A DNA stretch of 28,900 nucleotides, taken from CAYUBI01 sp964443005 (lineage in GTDB: Bacteria; Margulisbacteria; Riflemargulisbacteria; GWF2-35-9; CAYUBI01). The notes under the pieces are model-generated. The model made no database searches, had not been told where the DNA came from, and was given only the letters and a program-made list of their open reading frames with translations. The translations under genes were made by a program, and so were the position numbers. Shown here in pieces: positions 6,945 to 15,864 of this stretch. The stretch lies in assembly GCA_964443005.1 (NCBI GenBank), contig CAYUBI010000016.1, forward strand, positions 1 through 28,900, in the 5' to 3' direction. Within the stretch, counting starts at the first letter, position 1. Each line of letters starts with the position of its first letter.

Positions 6945-7029
6945 AAGACAATTTAGATAGGTAAGATTAAGCAATTTTTCTTGGAATATCATACTTCTTT
7001 CTGCTGACGTTGTAAAAGTTGTTTGGAGT

Positions 7030-7176
7030 TTAATAATCCAAACTTTGATGCATATGGCGACTGTTTTGATAGTGAATGAATGCAGCAACACTCAGCCAAA
7101 ACTTTTCGACGAGTCCTGTCTTACTAAAAGTACATGTCCCAGCGGAAACTTCAAGTAGGCGATATCCGCTGCTCAT
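7030..7176 (-). pseudogene. Possible transposase C-terminal relic
   Basis: A 48-codon minus-strand frame ends in FIHYQNSRHMHQSLDY, which resembles the YNxxRPHQSLGY end of IS3/IS481-type integrase-core transposases. The preceding GLVEKFW could match the EnFnrtLk region before it. No DDE motif, full gene or terminal inverted repeats are visible. The likeness is short and may be chance. Confidence 0.35.
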
Positions 7177-7251
7177 ACCTTGTTGGCACAACTAACGTGT
7201 GTATTTTTCAAGGTATATGTGAATACTTTATCTCGAAGATTTTGTTTAGTT

Positions 7252-7430
7252 TATGCAGTTAAACAGAAAATAGAATTTGAAATTGTTGGCTATGCAAACA
7301 CGCGAATTAATGAGGTAATTATAATAAAATTATAATGCAGCTTAGTTTCGTTGCTATTAAACGAGTTCAAAAACAGCGGAGTGTATTTTACAAGTGCCAA
7401 AAATTTGATAATATAACTAGCATAAAGAGA
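7252..7430 (+). pseudogene. Decayed partial copy of the DUF3782-like gene
   Basis: The stretch from about 7252 to 7390 parallels 6504-6640 of the intact gene (TATGCAG-TTAAACAGAAAA, then YANTRINEV, then a match to the IEQVQKQLSVF coding region). It then jumps to the gene's extreme 3' end (GCCAAAAATTTGATAATATAACT against the intact KDFGSITG region). An internal segment of roughly 150 bases is deleted and a stop codon interrupts the ExK region. It cannot encode a working protein. Confidence 0.8.
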
Positions 7431-7468
7431 TGTTCAATATTTTTTTAAAGTAGAGGGCAAGGTGTTTT

Positions 7469-9430
7469 TTGAAAATATTATTGAGTTATAGTAAAGTTCA
7501 TTTTGATCCATTGGGCGTTGCTGATAAAAAGGAATATCGATGTTCTTCAGCAAGTATATTGGCTAGAACATTATATTTAGTATTATCAGAAATAGGTGAT
7601 GTTGTTTATCTTGATTATGATGAGCCGGTTTTATGTCAGGAGTTTGATTTATTTGTTGGTATTTCTAATGGGTTTTATCGGACATTAAAAAGTATTCATT
7701 GTAAAAGAAATATTTTATTTGCTGTAAATATGCATCCCAAGGATAGAAAAAAAATGTTGCAAACTGTCTTTGCCGAGTATGGGGCAACATTAGACGCCTA
7801 TGTTAGCTATGATTTTCAGCCCTTGGAATATATTAAAGGTTTGGAGTCCGCTAATTGCGTGATTTGTGTTGGTAATGATAAAACTTATCATTCCTATATT
7901 CTTAATGGAATAAAAAGAACAAAAATCAAGACAATTAACTATGGATTACCTTGGGCAGATACACATTTAACAGTTGTTTGTAAAAATGCTGAAAATAAAA
8001 AATTTATTTATGTGGCAACTGAAATTGGCATCAGAAAGGGATTTGATTGTCTCTTTGATATGTTTTGTCAAATTGAGCTTGTTAACCAAAATTATACGTT
8101 AACTATTATGGGAAGTTTAACAAATGCATTTTATATTAAAAAAATGAATGAATTTAGTTGCTTGTTGGGTGAACGTGTTACGTTTGTAGGTTGGATTGAT
8201 TCGACAAAACAAGAGTATGTTCAAGAAATCGATAAGCATGATTTTATGATCTTTCCTTCCATTGAAGAAGGGCAGGCAGGAACTGTGTTAGATTGTATTT
8301 CTCGTGGTGTTATTCCAATCTTGAGTGAGAATTGTGGTTTTAGTTTTTCACCATTAGGATTTTTAGATTTTAAATTTAATTCTTCGAAAAACGTAACAAT
8401 TTTAAAAAATGCATTATCACGAAATGAAAAAGAAATTTATGAATTAAAAAATATAACATTAGAATATTATCGAGAATATCATCATGCGTTTCAAGAAAAC
8501 CTGAAAGAATTACTTCAAAATTCTTTATGTGGACAAGTATATCCCAAAATCAGTGTTATATTGCCGATTTTTAATAAGGAAAAAACAATAAAAGAGTTAA
8601 TTTTGAAGTTGAATAATTCATTAAATGCTTATAATAATGTGGAATTGCATATTATTTTTGATGGGTGTATTGATCAAACAGAAAAAATAGTTAGAGGTTA
8701 TTTACGAAAGCATGCTCATTATGACGTAACATATGAATTAACTCCGAATATTTTTGAAGTTAAAACCAATAATATTGGGTTAAAAAAATCATCGGGAAAG
8801 TACTGTGTTATTATTCAAGATGATAATTATATTAATGATCCGAATTTATTTTTTGAAGCAATTAATTTTTTAGATAATAATAATAAAGCAGTTATTTTAG
8901 GCGGATTAGCTGGAGTGAACTTTTATCCAAGAGGAACGACGAATCTTTCAGGAAAAGGACAGATTCAAATGTCTGATCAGGAAGTATATTGGCGGCAAGA
9001 TGAAAAAACCGATCCTGATTTGATAAATCGAATATTTCAAGTTGACTGTTGTATGCGTGGGCCATTAATTATTCGTAAAAATTTTCTTGAAAATCATGGA
9101 TATCTGGATGAAATTTACGCGCCGTTATATTGTGACGATATGGATATTTGCTTTAGGGCTAATAGTCTTGGATATAAAGTGTATTGTATGATTATGGACG
9201 TTGAAAATCGCGGATTAACTATGGCAAATTATGATTCAGAAAAAATGAAATTTTTTGATGAATTAATCGTTCGTAATACAGATATCCTATATAAACGATA
9301 CACTCCAAGTATGGACAAAAATTATTCATGGATATATAGAAACAAACTGATAAAGAATAATTTGAATTCTTCTAAAGGCTTCTATATTAATTTTAAAGAA
9401 ATTTTAAAGAAATTTTATTGTTCATTCTGA
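7469..9430 (+). CDS. Bifunctional glycosyltransferase, GT4 (N) - GT2 (C)
   Basis: This 653-residue cytoplasmic protein has two transferase domains. Residues about 1-350 form a GT-B, GT4-type domain with a Rossmann core (FIYVATEIGIRKGFDCL, VTFVGWID) and the acidic nucleotide-sugar motif SIEEGQAGTVLD. Residues about 358-650 form a GT-A, GT2 domain starting KISVILPIFNKEKT, with QDDN (D451/D452) as the DXD metal site and YCDDMD as the late acidic motif. It would add two sugars in building a surface glycan. The start is TTG 7469 with AAGGTG just upstream. It is noticeably more AT- and Asn/Lys-rich than the minus-strand glycosyltransferases, suggesting acquisition from elsewhere. Confidence 0.82.
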   Translation: MKILLSYSKVHFDPLGVADKKEYRCSSASILARTLYLVLSEIGDVVYLDYDEPVLCQEFDLFVGISNGFYRTLKSIHCKRNILFAVNMHPKDRKKMLQTVFAEYGATLDAYVSYDFQPLEYIKGLESANCVICVGNDKTYHSYILNGIKRTKIKTINYGLPWADTHLTVVCKNAENKKFIYVATEIGIRKGFDCLFDMFCQIELVNQNYTLTIMGSLTNAFYIKKMNEFSCLLGERVTFVGWIDSTKQEYVQEIDKHDFMIFPSIEEGQAGTVLDCISRGVIPILSENCGFSFSPLGFLDFKFNSSKNVTILKNALSRNEKEIYELKNITLEYYREYHHAFQENLKELLQNSLCGQVYPKISVILPIFNKEKTIKELILKLNNSLNAYNNVELHIIFDGCIDQTEKIVRGYLRKHAHYDVTYELTPNIFEVKTNNIGLKKSSGKYCVIIQDDNYINDPNLFFEAINFLDNNNKAVILGGLAGVNFYPRGTTNLSGKGQIQMSDQEVYWRQDEKTDPDLINRIFQVDCCMRGPLIIRKNFLENHGYLDEIYAPLYCDDMDICFRANSLGYKVYCMIMDVENRGLTMANYDSEKMKFFDELIVRNTDILYKRYTPSMDKNYSWIYRNKLIKNNLNSSKGFYINFKEILKKFYCSF

Positions 9431-9460
9431 ATGTTGAAAAAATAATTCGAATTGGTTTTT

Positions 9461-9469
9461 TGATATAAT
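9461..9469 (+). promoter_or_regulatory. Extended -10 promoter of the methyltransferase gene
   Basis: TGATATAAT, identical to the element at 5995-6003, lies 58 bases before the methyltransferase start. No good -35 is found at 16-18 bases upstream, as is common for extended -10 promoters. Confidence 0.5.
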
Positions 9470-9526
9470 GCGATTGATTAACTGATATTTGTCGATAGAT
9501 TTGCTAAAATATATAAGGAGAAATAT

Positions 9527-10243
9527 ATGAATTTTAGTTTATTAAAAGAAAGAAAAAAGAAAGAAAAAAATTGGGCGGTATCGCAAGAATATGAATTTAA
9601 TTCTTCATTAATGTATATGGACAATGAAGGATTTTCATCATTTTTAGAAGATGTTTTTAGTGGTAATCAACTGGTATCAATGGGTTATTTATATGCGCCT
9701 GTAATACGTGAGTTTTTTAAAGGGGAGGAATCTGAGTGGCTTAGGTTTGTTCTATACATAAAAAATAAAAAAGTAATTGATATTGGGCCCAATGCGTTTA
9801 GTCCTTTGTCTCAATGGGATGTAGCTTCAGCTATTTATGCCATTGAGCCATTATATGAAAAAATATCAGTTTGGCAGAAAAATAAATTCGGTAGATCTGT
9901 TTTTGATAATATGCTTTGTTTTAAGACAAAAGCTGAAGAAATAATCCCTGAATTAGTTGGCCAGATTGACGGTGCAATTTATTGTCGTAATATGCTTGAT
10001 CATACTCCTCTTTGGCCATTTGTATTGTCTGCAATAAGTGCCTATGCTGCAAAAGGCTGTAAACTTCTTTTTTGGTCAGATTTGGATCATTTTGGAATGG
10101 CAGATGAGGGACACTATGATATTACAAATAATGAAAATTTGTTTAAGCAATTAATTAAGCAACTTGGGTTTGATGTGATAAGAGAATATAGAGATACTGA
10201 ACGGAATACTTTAAATTGGGGATGTTTTGCTGAAAAGATATAG
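9527..10243 (+). CDS. Putative SAM-dependent methyltransferase (class I fold)
   Basis: This 238-residue protein is probably a class I methyltransferase. KKVIDIGPNAFSPLSQW near residue 85 fits motif I (SAM-binding loop), and YAIEP is the acidic end of the next strand. RNMLDHTPLWPFVL fits a motif IV/post-IV region, and a final GFDVIREYRDTE strand closes the sheet. An AAGGAG ribosome binding site precedes the ATG by 7 bases. It follows the GT4-GT2 gene and probably modifies a glycan or its precursor. The substrate is not evident. Confidence 0.65.
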   Translation: MNFSLLKERKKKEKNWAVSQEYEFNSSLMYMDNEGFSSFLEDVFSGNQLVSMGYLYAPVIREFFKGEESEWLRFVLYIKNKKVIDIGPNAFSPLSQWDVASAIYAIEPLYEKISVWQKNKFGRSVFDNMLCFKTKAEEIIPELVGQIDGAIYCRNMLDHTPLWPFVLSAISAYAAKGCKLLFWSDLDHFGMADEGHYDITNNENLFKQLIKQLGFDVIREYRDTERNTLNWGCFAEKI

Positions 10244-10300
10244 TTGAATTGTTTTGAGTATTTAACTTGATGTCACATTTATTGAATAGAAAAATATGAT

Positions 10301-11341
10301 TTAGGGCTTTGTGAAAACTAATTTTTCGACTATTCGGTTAATGGCCAAAAAGATGATAGATATGACGAAAATGTGCCAATGAATCAGAATGAGTGAGCTT
10401 AACAGAAAGAGTATAATAATACTGGCACGTATACTATTAATCATCCGATTGAGTTTTGGATTGGAAAAATGGATTGCTAGGTAGTAGGATAGAGCGACCA
10501 TGAAAGTGATAAAAATTATTAAGTACATCCAGAAACCAAAATAGGCTAAATAAAGACATACAGTTATGAATCCAGCTAGTTCGTTTTTCCAACGATCCAA
10601 CCAATTATGGAAAAAATAGGTATTTGAAAAAAAGAGTTGATTCTCATACCCAAAACTAATAAATTTATGATATTTCCATAAGGTGGTTGTTTTGATGTGA
10701 TTGACCGATTCCCATTTTTTTAGAAATATTTTTGCATAAACGTGAAATGCCTCATCATAGCTTCCATAAGAAAGATGTATGAATGGAGCATCAATTGCAT
10801 AATTCATTAACTGTTTTTGGATGGCTTGGAGACAGATATCTGCACCATAAAAATGAAATCCGGTAAATGTTTTGTCATCGAATCGTAGCTTGTTTCGTTT
10901 GTCCACGATTAGGCATACTTCATCGAGATTTTCTACTTTACCTGCTTTACAAGAGGAACCAAACCATGTACCATCTGGGTTTTGTAAGGCTCCGATGCCT
11001 TTTCCGTGACGATCAAAGCCAACGGAACCCACCACGCCCCAGCGGGGTGGCAGATAGCGGAGTTGTTCAAAAACAACGTTTAGCCAGTTTTCAGAAAATC
11101 GAATATCTTGGTGGATGCATATAACATAGGTATATTTAGCCCGATCAATCCCCTCATTAAGCACTGCAGCAGCAGAACGTTGATTTTTTGTGTTATCGAT
11201 TGCGATGAGTTGAAATGGAATTTTTCGTTCTTTGGAATGAATGGAGGGCAGTAGTGTGCGAAGAAATTCATTTTTATACATTGTCCAATTGCTGACACAG
11301 GTTACAATAGTTAGCCCTGGGTTAAAGTTATTTATTGGCAT
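10301..11341 (-). CDS. GT2-type glycosyltransferase with C-terminal membrane segments
   Basis: Residues about 8-230 form a GT-A domain (LTIVTCVSNW start, AIDN, a CIHQDI acidic site around residue 96, and FHFYGADICLQA late motif), of the StrF-like kind. Two long hydrophobic segments follow (about 258-291 and 307-335), so the protein is membrane-bound. A glycan-building role on the cytoplasmic face is inferred. It is the last gene of the six-gene operon and overlaps the preceding gene by 10 bases. Confidence 0.7.
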   Translation of the reverse strand: MPINNFNPGLTIVTCVSNWTMYKNEFLRTLLPSIHSKERKIPFQLIAIDNTKNQRSAAAVLNEGIDRAKYTYVICIHQDIRFSENWLNVVFEQLRYLPPRWGVVGSVGFDRHGKGIGALQNPDGTWFGSSCKAGKVENLDEVCLIVDKRNKLRFDDKTFTGFHFYGADICLQAIQKQLMNYAIDAPFIHLSYGSYDEAFHVYAKIFLKKWESVNHIKTTTLWKYHKFISFGYENQLFFSNTYFFHNWLDRWKNELAGFITVCLYLAYFGFWMYLIIFITFMVALSYYLAIHFSNPKLNRMINSIRASIIILFLLSSLILIHWHIFVISIIFLAINRIVEKLVFTKP

Positions 11342-13386
11342 AATTGTTCGTGAACGAGTTGATTGATTTTGGGAAGAATAACGGAAGCGTCATAATTGTT
11401 TTTCTGAAGGAGTTGACCATTTTTAGCGAAACGTTGTTGCAGTTGTTTATCTTTTGCTAGTTCAAGAATAGCTTGTGCAAGTGCTGCTGATGTTCTTGTT
11501 TCGACTACTAAGCCGCAGGTGCCCTCAATGATTGATGCAATGCCAATATCCTGTTTAAACGAAATAATTGGTTTATTTAATGCCATAGCTTCTAGGCATA
11601 CCAAGGGGAAAGTATCTTGTCTGGACGGGAGAACAAACATATCTGCAGCAGCAAGGTAGGGATAAGGATTTTCTTTTTCTCCCAAAAATATGAATTGAGA
11701 ATTTAACGAATTGTATGCCGGAAGTTCGCTTAGCCATTTCTTGTCCATTTGACCTATCCATATAATTTTTAGTGATACTGTTTTGTCCTGGCTTAAATAG
11801 TCTAGGCAATCCAATAAAATATCTGTTCCTTTGATATAGTGGACATATCCAATAGCTATTACTAGAATCTCATTTGGATTTGCTTGAATTTCATTGCGAA
11901 TCGTTGGTAAGGAAATGGCCTTAGATTTTTCTAAAATAGACTCACGAGAGATAAATCCTGGTATGAGCTGGATTTTGCTTGCAGGTATTCCCACTATTCC
12001 ATGTAAAAAATCAACCCCAGTTGGTGAAACGCTTACAAATACATTCGCAGTATTGTGAAAGTATTTATGTTGGGTTTTGGGTATATGACAATGAAAAATG
12101 CTGGATAATTCATGGATGTGGTAAATCGTTTTAATTTGAAGTTTGCTGGCTGCAACTGCAAACGCATGAGCGCCAACAGTATTTGCGTATACCAAGTCTG
12201 GTTGCAGTGCAGTGAGAATGCTTTTTGCTGATTCATTTTTTTGTGGATAAATAATTACGAAATTGTCATTAAAAGCTGTGCTTAAGCTGCCTTTTCTTAA
12301 GGAGATCATAATAATGTCATAGTTTTTTTTGAGTGATCGTGCAATTTCAAATAGTAAGGTTGGCGCGCCTGTTCGGCTTTCTTCGTTATTAATGACAACA
12401 ATTCTGGGTCGCTGACCATGCGTGATTTTTGCTGGTTTAGAAAAGATTGTTTGAAAAAAGATTAATCGTTTTAGTTTATTCGGAATAATCATAAATCGAC
12501 GTGCGAACAGAAGTTCTTCGCGCAATTTTGTCCAAGCATTATTTTGGGCTAGTAAGTATAAAAATTCTAACCAAACCGATTGGTAATGAGATAAGGTTGT
12601 TTTTGAGAAATGGTGTTTGTCACGAATAAAACTTTGGAAATTCCAACGACAAAATAATGCCGTATTGTTTTGATAGTGTTGTTGGATAAGTTCGCGAATT
12701 TTTTCTGCTGTACTTAGTTGCGTTTCAAGATGATGATGCGTAACATTTTCAGCATGAGATCGATACCAATAAAGGGCAGTAGGTAAATTGTAAGCTTTTC
12801 CTTGTTGCATCAGCTCATGCCAGAAAAAGTAATCTTCTGCATGAATGAATTCATTACGATAAGCAATTTTGTATGTTGTAATAGTTGTTTGTCTAAACAT
12901 AACGCTGCCGTGAACAAACGGAGAGAAAAACGGAAGGTAAGCGAAAAGTTGTTCAGATGTTACTGGACGTTGCATTTCGTCAATGACTATGCCGCGATCA
13001 TTAATGACTGAGGCAAAACTTCCAACTAGGACAACGTCAGTATGATTGGTGAGAAAATTTACTTGTTGATCGAAACGTTCTGGAACAGAGAGATCATCAG
13101 CATCATGCCGCGCAATAAATTCCCCGGTTGCATAGTAAAGACCTTCATTAAGGGTTTGGATTAATCCTTTGTTTTCTCGAGAAAAGTATCGAATTCGTTT
13201 ATCGTGATAGGATTTTATCACAGTGTCAGTTTCATCAGTGGAGCCATCATTAATAATAATTAGTTCAAAGTGCTGATATGTTTGTTCTAGAATGCTATCA
13301 ATGGCTAATTTAAGGTATTGCCCTCCATTGTAAACTGGAAGAATAACAGAGACTAAGGGTGTAGAATAGTTCATAGTTGTATCCAT
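11332..13386 (-). CDS. Bifunctional glycosyltransferase, GT2 (N) - GT4 (C)
   Basis: This 684-residue protein has a GT2 domain first (SVILPVYNGGQYLKLAIDS; NDGSTDETD; HDADD with D95/D97 as the DXD), then a GT4 domain from about residue 333 (VVINNEESRTGAPTLLFEI, YHIHELSS, IGYVHYIKGTDIL, LPSRQDTFPLVCLEAMA). The domain order is the reverse of the plus-strand fusion at 7469. ATG 13386 lies inside the upstream gene; an in-frame ATG at 13374 would overlap its stop as ATGA and is an equally likely start. It should add two sugars to the same glycan. Confidence 0.85.
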   Translation of the reverse strand: MDTTMNYSTPLVSVILPVYNGGQYLKLAIDSILEQTYQHFELIIINDGSTDETDTVIKSYHDKRIRYFSRENKGLIQTLNEGLYYATGEFIARHDADDLSVPERFDQQVNFLTNHTDVVLVGSFASVINDRGIVIDEMQRPVTSEQLFAYLPFFSPFVHGSVMFRQTTITTYKIAYRNEFIHAEDYFFWHELMQQGKAYNLPTALYWYRSHAENVTHHHLETQLSTAEKIRELIQQHYQNNTALFCRWNFQSFIRDKHHFSKTTLSHYQSVWLEFLYLLAQNNAWTKLREELLFARRFMIIPNKLKRLIFFQTIFSKPAKITHGQRPRIVVINNEESRTGAPTLLFEIARSLKKNYDIIMISLRKGSLSTAFNDNFVIIYPQKNESAKSILTALQPDLVYANTVGAHAFAVAASKLQIKTIYHIHELSSIFHCHIPKTQHKYFHNTANVFVSVSPTGVDFLHGIVGIPASKIQLIPGFISRESILEKSKAISLPTIRNEIQANPNEILVIAIGYVHYIKGTDILLDCLDYLSQDKTVSLKIIWIGQMDKKWLSELPAYNSLNSQFIFLGEKENPYPYLAAADMFVLPSRQDTFPLVCLEAMALNKPIISFKQDIGIASIIEGTCGLVVETRTSAALAQAILELAKDKQLQQRFAKNGQLLQKNNYDASVILPKINQLVHEQLCQ

Positions 13387-14234
13387 TCATCTGGAATTAA
13401 ATCTGCGGTGTTTAAATCTGCTTTGTTAAACCAGTGTTTGGGAGTAATCACGATTTTGTCTGGTTTGGGATTAAGCCATGCACCCCACCAACTAAAACTG
13501 CTATTGGCAATGATATGGGCATTGCAATGACTCATTAAGCGTAAATCTTCATGCCCATGTTCTGGATTGTTGTGATTAATATAGGTTGTTGGAAAGGGGA
13601 AGTGTATATGTTGCTTTGTCCACGTCATATCATCAGAAAAAACAAAGCAATTTGGGTGTGAGAGCGTATTAGCAATATATTTCATAGCTAAGGCGTAATA
13701 GTCAGGCTCACAAGTTCCATGATAGGAATTTGTTGTGGAATTGGAAATGTAGTCAGTACGCCGTATATGAATACTGACACTTTGACAGGATTTAATTGTT
13801 TTTAATATATCGTGGTTTGTTTGGTTTAAAGGTGTGATGATTTGTAAGTTGTTTCGAAGCGTTGATTGTTCAGTTTTGAAATAGCGTTCACTTTGCCAAT
13901 AGCCATCGAGGTATACGTTGTTTTGAAGTGTAAGAAATGATGGATCAAACTGGAAATGTTTTTCTTTAATCCATTGAGGTGAGTGTTCTTTTGTTTTTCG
14001 TTTGAGTTTGTCTAGCCACGTTTGTGAAATGTATTTCATTTTTTCTATGATTGGTTCTGATGCAAAATGTTGAGTGAAAGCAAAGGGTGTTAGAGCATAT
14101 TTGCGTAACAGATCTTGTTTGAAATTCGTTATGTCAAAATATACTTCTGTTTGCTGCTTCATTGCCAGTGCTTGGGCTGCTGCGTATTGAAACAGTTGAT
14201 TCCCAAGTCCACCACATAATCGGGTAATAATCAT
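13371..14234 (-). CDS. GT11 family alpha-1,2-fucosyltransferase
   Basis: This is a 287-residue GT11 enzyme, which transfers fucose from GDP-fucose, usually to galactose. The N-terminal GGLGNQLFQYAAAQALA motif, HIRRTDY (156-162, the GDP-fucose-binding HxRR), VFSDD and the C-terminal ANSSFSWWGAWLN block are all intact. It probably caps or decorates an O-antigen or other surface glycan. No GDP-fucose synthesis genes (gmd, fcl) are in the window. It overlaps the next gene by 16 bases. Confidence 0.88.
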   Translation of the reverse strand: MIITRLCGGLGNQLFQYAAAQALAMKQQTEVYFDITNFKQDLLRKYALTPFAFTQHFASEPIIEKMKYISQTWLDKLKRKTKEHSPQWIKEKHFQFDPSFLTLQNNVYLDGYWQSERYFKTEQSTLRNNLQIITPLNQTNHDILKTIKSCQSVSIHIRRTDYISNSTTNSYHGTCEPDYYALAMKYIANTLSHPNCFVFSDDMTWTKQHIHFPFPTTYINHNNPEHGHEDLRLMSHCNAHIIANSSFSWWGAWLNPKPDKIVITPKHWFNKADLNTADLIPDEWIQL

Positions 14235-14240
14235 ATGATA

Positions 14241-15107
14241 CTATTTCCTTTTCGCAAGTGTATACTCGTTTAGGATAGTTGCTTTGATTGCCGCATATTT
14301 TTTGTCAATACTTTGACTAGGGTAGGGGGTGTTGAGTGTTTTCATGAGTTGAAATTTTATACCAGAGACCCATCGGTAAAAGGCCATGAGGCAGCATAAC
14401 CAAAGTCCTAGGCGTCCATCCTTGTATCCTTTTTCTTTAATATAGCGATTTTTAAATTCTATAAAAAGTAGACGAAGTATTCCTTGCTGTTGAATTGGTT
14501 TTTCGTTATTCATCATGTGTCTGGCTTCAATCGTAGTATAGGTGTTAAGTTTTGTTAAAAAATGGTCAATATCAAGGTAATTGAAATGGTAAAAACAAGT
14601 TATTTCATCTTGTAGCGTAATCCATCTGGCTGTTGGTGAAAAATGAAAGAATTGATGAATTGTGTTTGAATAGTGAACCATGGATTTTTTAAAAAATCGA
14701 TTTTGATGATCTTGAAGTGAACCCCATCCTGTTCCCTTTAATTCGTGGCCAAAGAAAAAATTACGTCGCGGAATTTGAATGATATCTGCAGCATCTGCAG
14801 TTGCCAGTTCTTTAAGTTTATCTGCTAGGGCTTTGGGAACTAATTCATCAGCATCAACAACTAATACCCATTCATTACTAACTTTTGATAATCCAAATTG
14901 ACGAGCAGGGTCAGCATATCCTTTATTTTCAAATGAATAAATATTTGAGGTATATATTTTTGCTAATTTTGTTGTTTGATCTGTGCTATACATATCAATT
15001 AATACAATTTCATTTGCCCATTTGACGGATTCTAAACAAGACAGGATATTGGCTTCTTCGTTGTAAGTATGAATGATGACTGAAATACAAGGGACTTTGG
15101 TGTTCAT
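14241..15107 (-). CDS. GT2 glycosyltransferase of the WaaE/KdtX type
   Basis: The GT-A domain starts CISVIIHTYNEEANILSCL, with EIVLIDMYSTDQT and VVDADEL (DXD) typical of WaaE/KdtX-like LPS core glucosyltransferases and relatives. RRNFFFGHELKGTGWG and the DHQNRFFKK region are also family features. The C-terminal YKDGRLGLWLCCLMAFYRW segment is hydrophobic and probably membrane-associated. It directly abuts the preceding gene's stop, with no spacer. The acceptor is not known; LPS core or O-antigen is likely. Confidence 0.82.
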   Translation of the reverse strand: MNTKVPCISVIIHTYNEEANILSCLESVKWANEIVLIDMYSTDQTTKLAKIYTSNIYSFENKGYADPARQFGLSKVSNEWVLVVDADELVPKALADKLKELATADAADIIQIPRRNFFFGHELKGTGWGSLQDHQNRFFKKSMVHYSNTIHQFFHFSPTARWITLQDEITCFYHFNYLDIDHFLTKLNTYTTIEARHMMNNEKPIQQQGILRLLFIEFKNRYIKEKGYKDGRLGLWLCCLMAFYRWVSGIKFQLMKTLNTPYPSQSIDKKYAAIKATILNEYTLAKRK

Positions 15108-15863
15108 TTAAAGTTTCTTTAAGAATAGCCGTTGAACCCAGTTCAAGGGCTCACAATTATGGTGAATGTAGCTTCCACTTTGATAAGTTAATCGATGATA
15201 ATCGTGATTGCGCATCCAACAATAAACTCGTTTTTCAAATAATTCACCGCCATATGCTGGGAAATGCTCAGCGTGATGACAGGTTTCGCGATAAATGTCG
15301 TTTTGAAACATGGCAGTTTTAATAAGGAATTGTTGGTCAGAGAACCCTGTTGTAATCCAAAAATTGTCATCAGAATCAATAGTTTCATTTTTTACAGCAG
15401 CTAAATCGTTGTTCCAGATAAGATTTGCTGAAGTATAGTGAGGTGTTTTCTGCATTTTCTGGATAGCTGAACTAATCCAGTTGTTCTTTATTTTTTTGGG
15501 GATAGTCACATCTCCTGCCTGATGCAATAGGTAGTCTGTTTTTGCAAGGTAGATGCTGGTTAGTTCTGCAATGGAATAATAGTATCCTTTATTCAAGTCT
15601 TCTTTTGTTAGATGGAAAAATGCTAGAGCTTCTTTTGCATAATCAGCAACGACATAGTAGCTAGTTAATATTCCTGAATTAACTAATATCTGTGCATGAG
15701 CTTGGACTCGTTTTGTATCTGTAACGTTATTAATCATGAGTATACGTTCAGTAAATGGGAAGTTCAAATGTTCAATGATTTGTTGTAGCCGATTGGTACG
15801 GCAGATCAACTCCCAATCTTGTTCCCAACATTTAGTTTCAAATGTGACACTTGGTAGTTTCAT
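15108..15863 (-). CDS. Putative glycosyltransferase-like protein of unknown specificity
   Basis: This is a 251-residue protein in the middle of the glycosyltransferase operon, one base from its upstream neighbour and touching the next gene. It starts KLPSVTFETKCWEQDW and has a TDYLLHQAGDV stretch near residue 110 and a DSDDNFW acidic site near 165, which could be a GT-A metal site. The C-terminal ELFEKRVYCWMRNHDYHRL segment is like acceptor-binding tails of related proteins. No family motif is decisive, so glycosyltransferase activity rests mainly on context. Confidence 0.55.
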   Translation of the reverse strand: MKLPSVTFETKCWEQDWELICRTNRLQQIIEHLNFPFTERILMINNVTDTKRVQAHAQILVNSGILTSYYVVADYAKEALAFFHLTKEDLNKGYYYSIAELTSIYLAKTDYLLHQAGDVTIPKKIKNNWISSAIQKMQKTPHYTSANLIWNNDLAAVKNETIDSDDNFWITTGFSDQQFLIKTAMFQNDIYRETCHHAEHFPAYGGELFEKRVYCWMRNHDYHRLTYQSGSYIHHNCEPLNWVQRLFLKKL

Positions 15864-15864
15864 G

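Larger units (their letters stand above)
6831..7468. other. Relic-rich region without an intact gene
   Basis: These roughly 640 bases hold no convincing intact gene. They contain a 3' fragment of a vapC copy (6898-6944), a possible transposase tail (7030-7176, minus strand), a 7-bp hairpin (GTTTGGA/TCCAAAC, 7021-7043), and a damaged copy of the end of the preceding gene (7252-7430). The mix suggests a past insertion/recombination site. Confidence 0.7.

Noticed and set aside
6843..7091. An 82-residue minus-strand frame
   Set aside because: It contains vapC relic sequence in the wrong frame (NYDIKTCPYYLEK) and has no start signal; treated as part of the relic zone.
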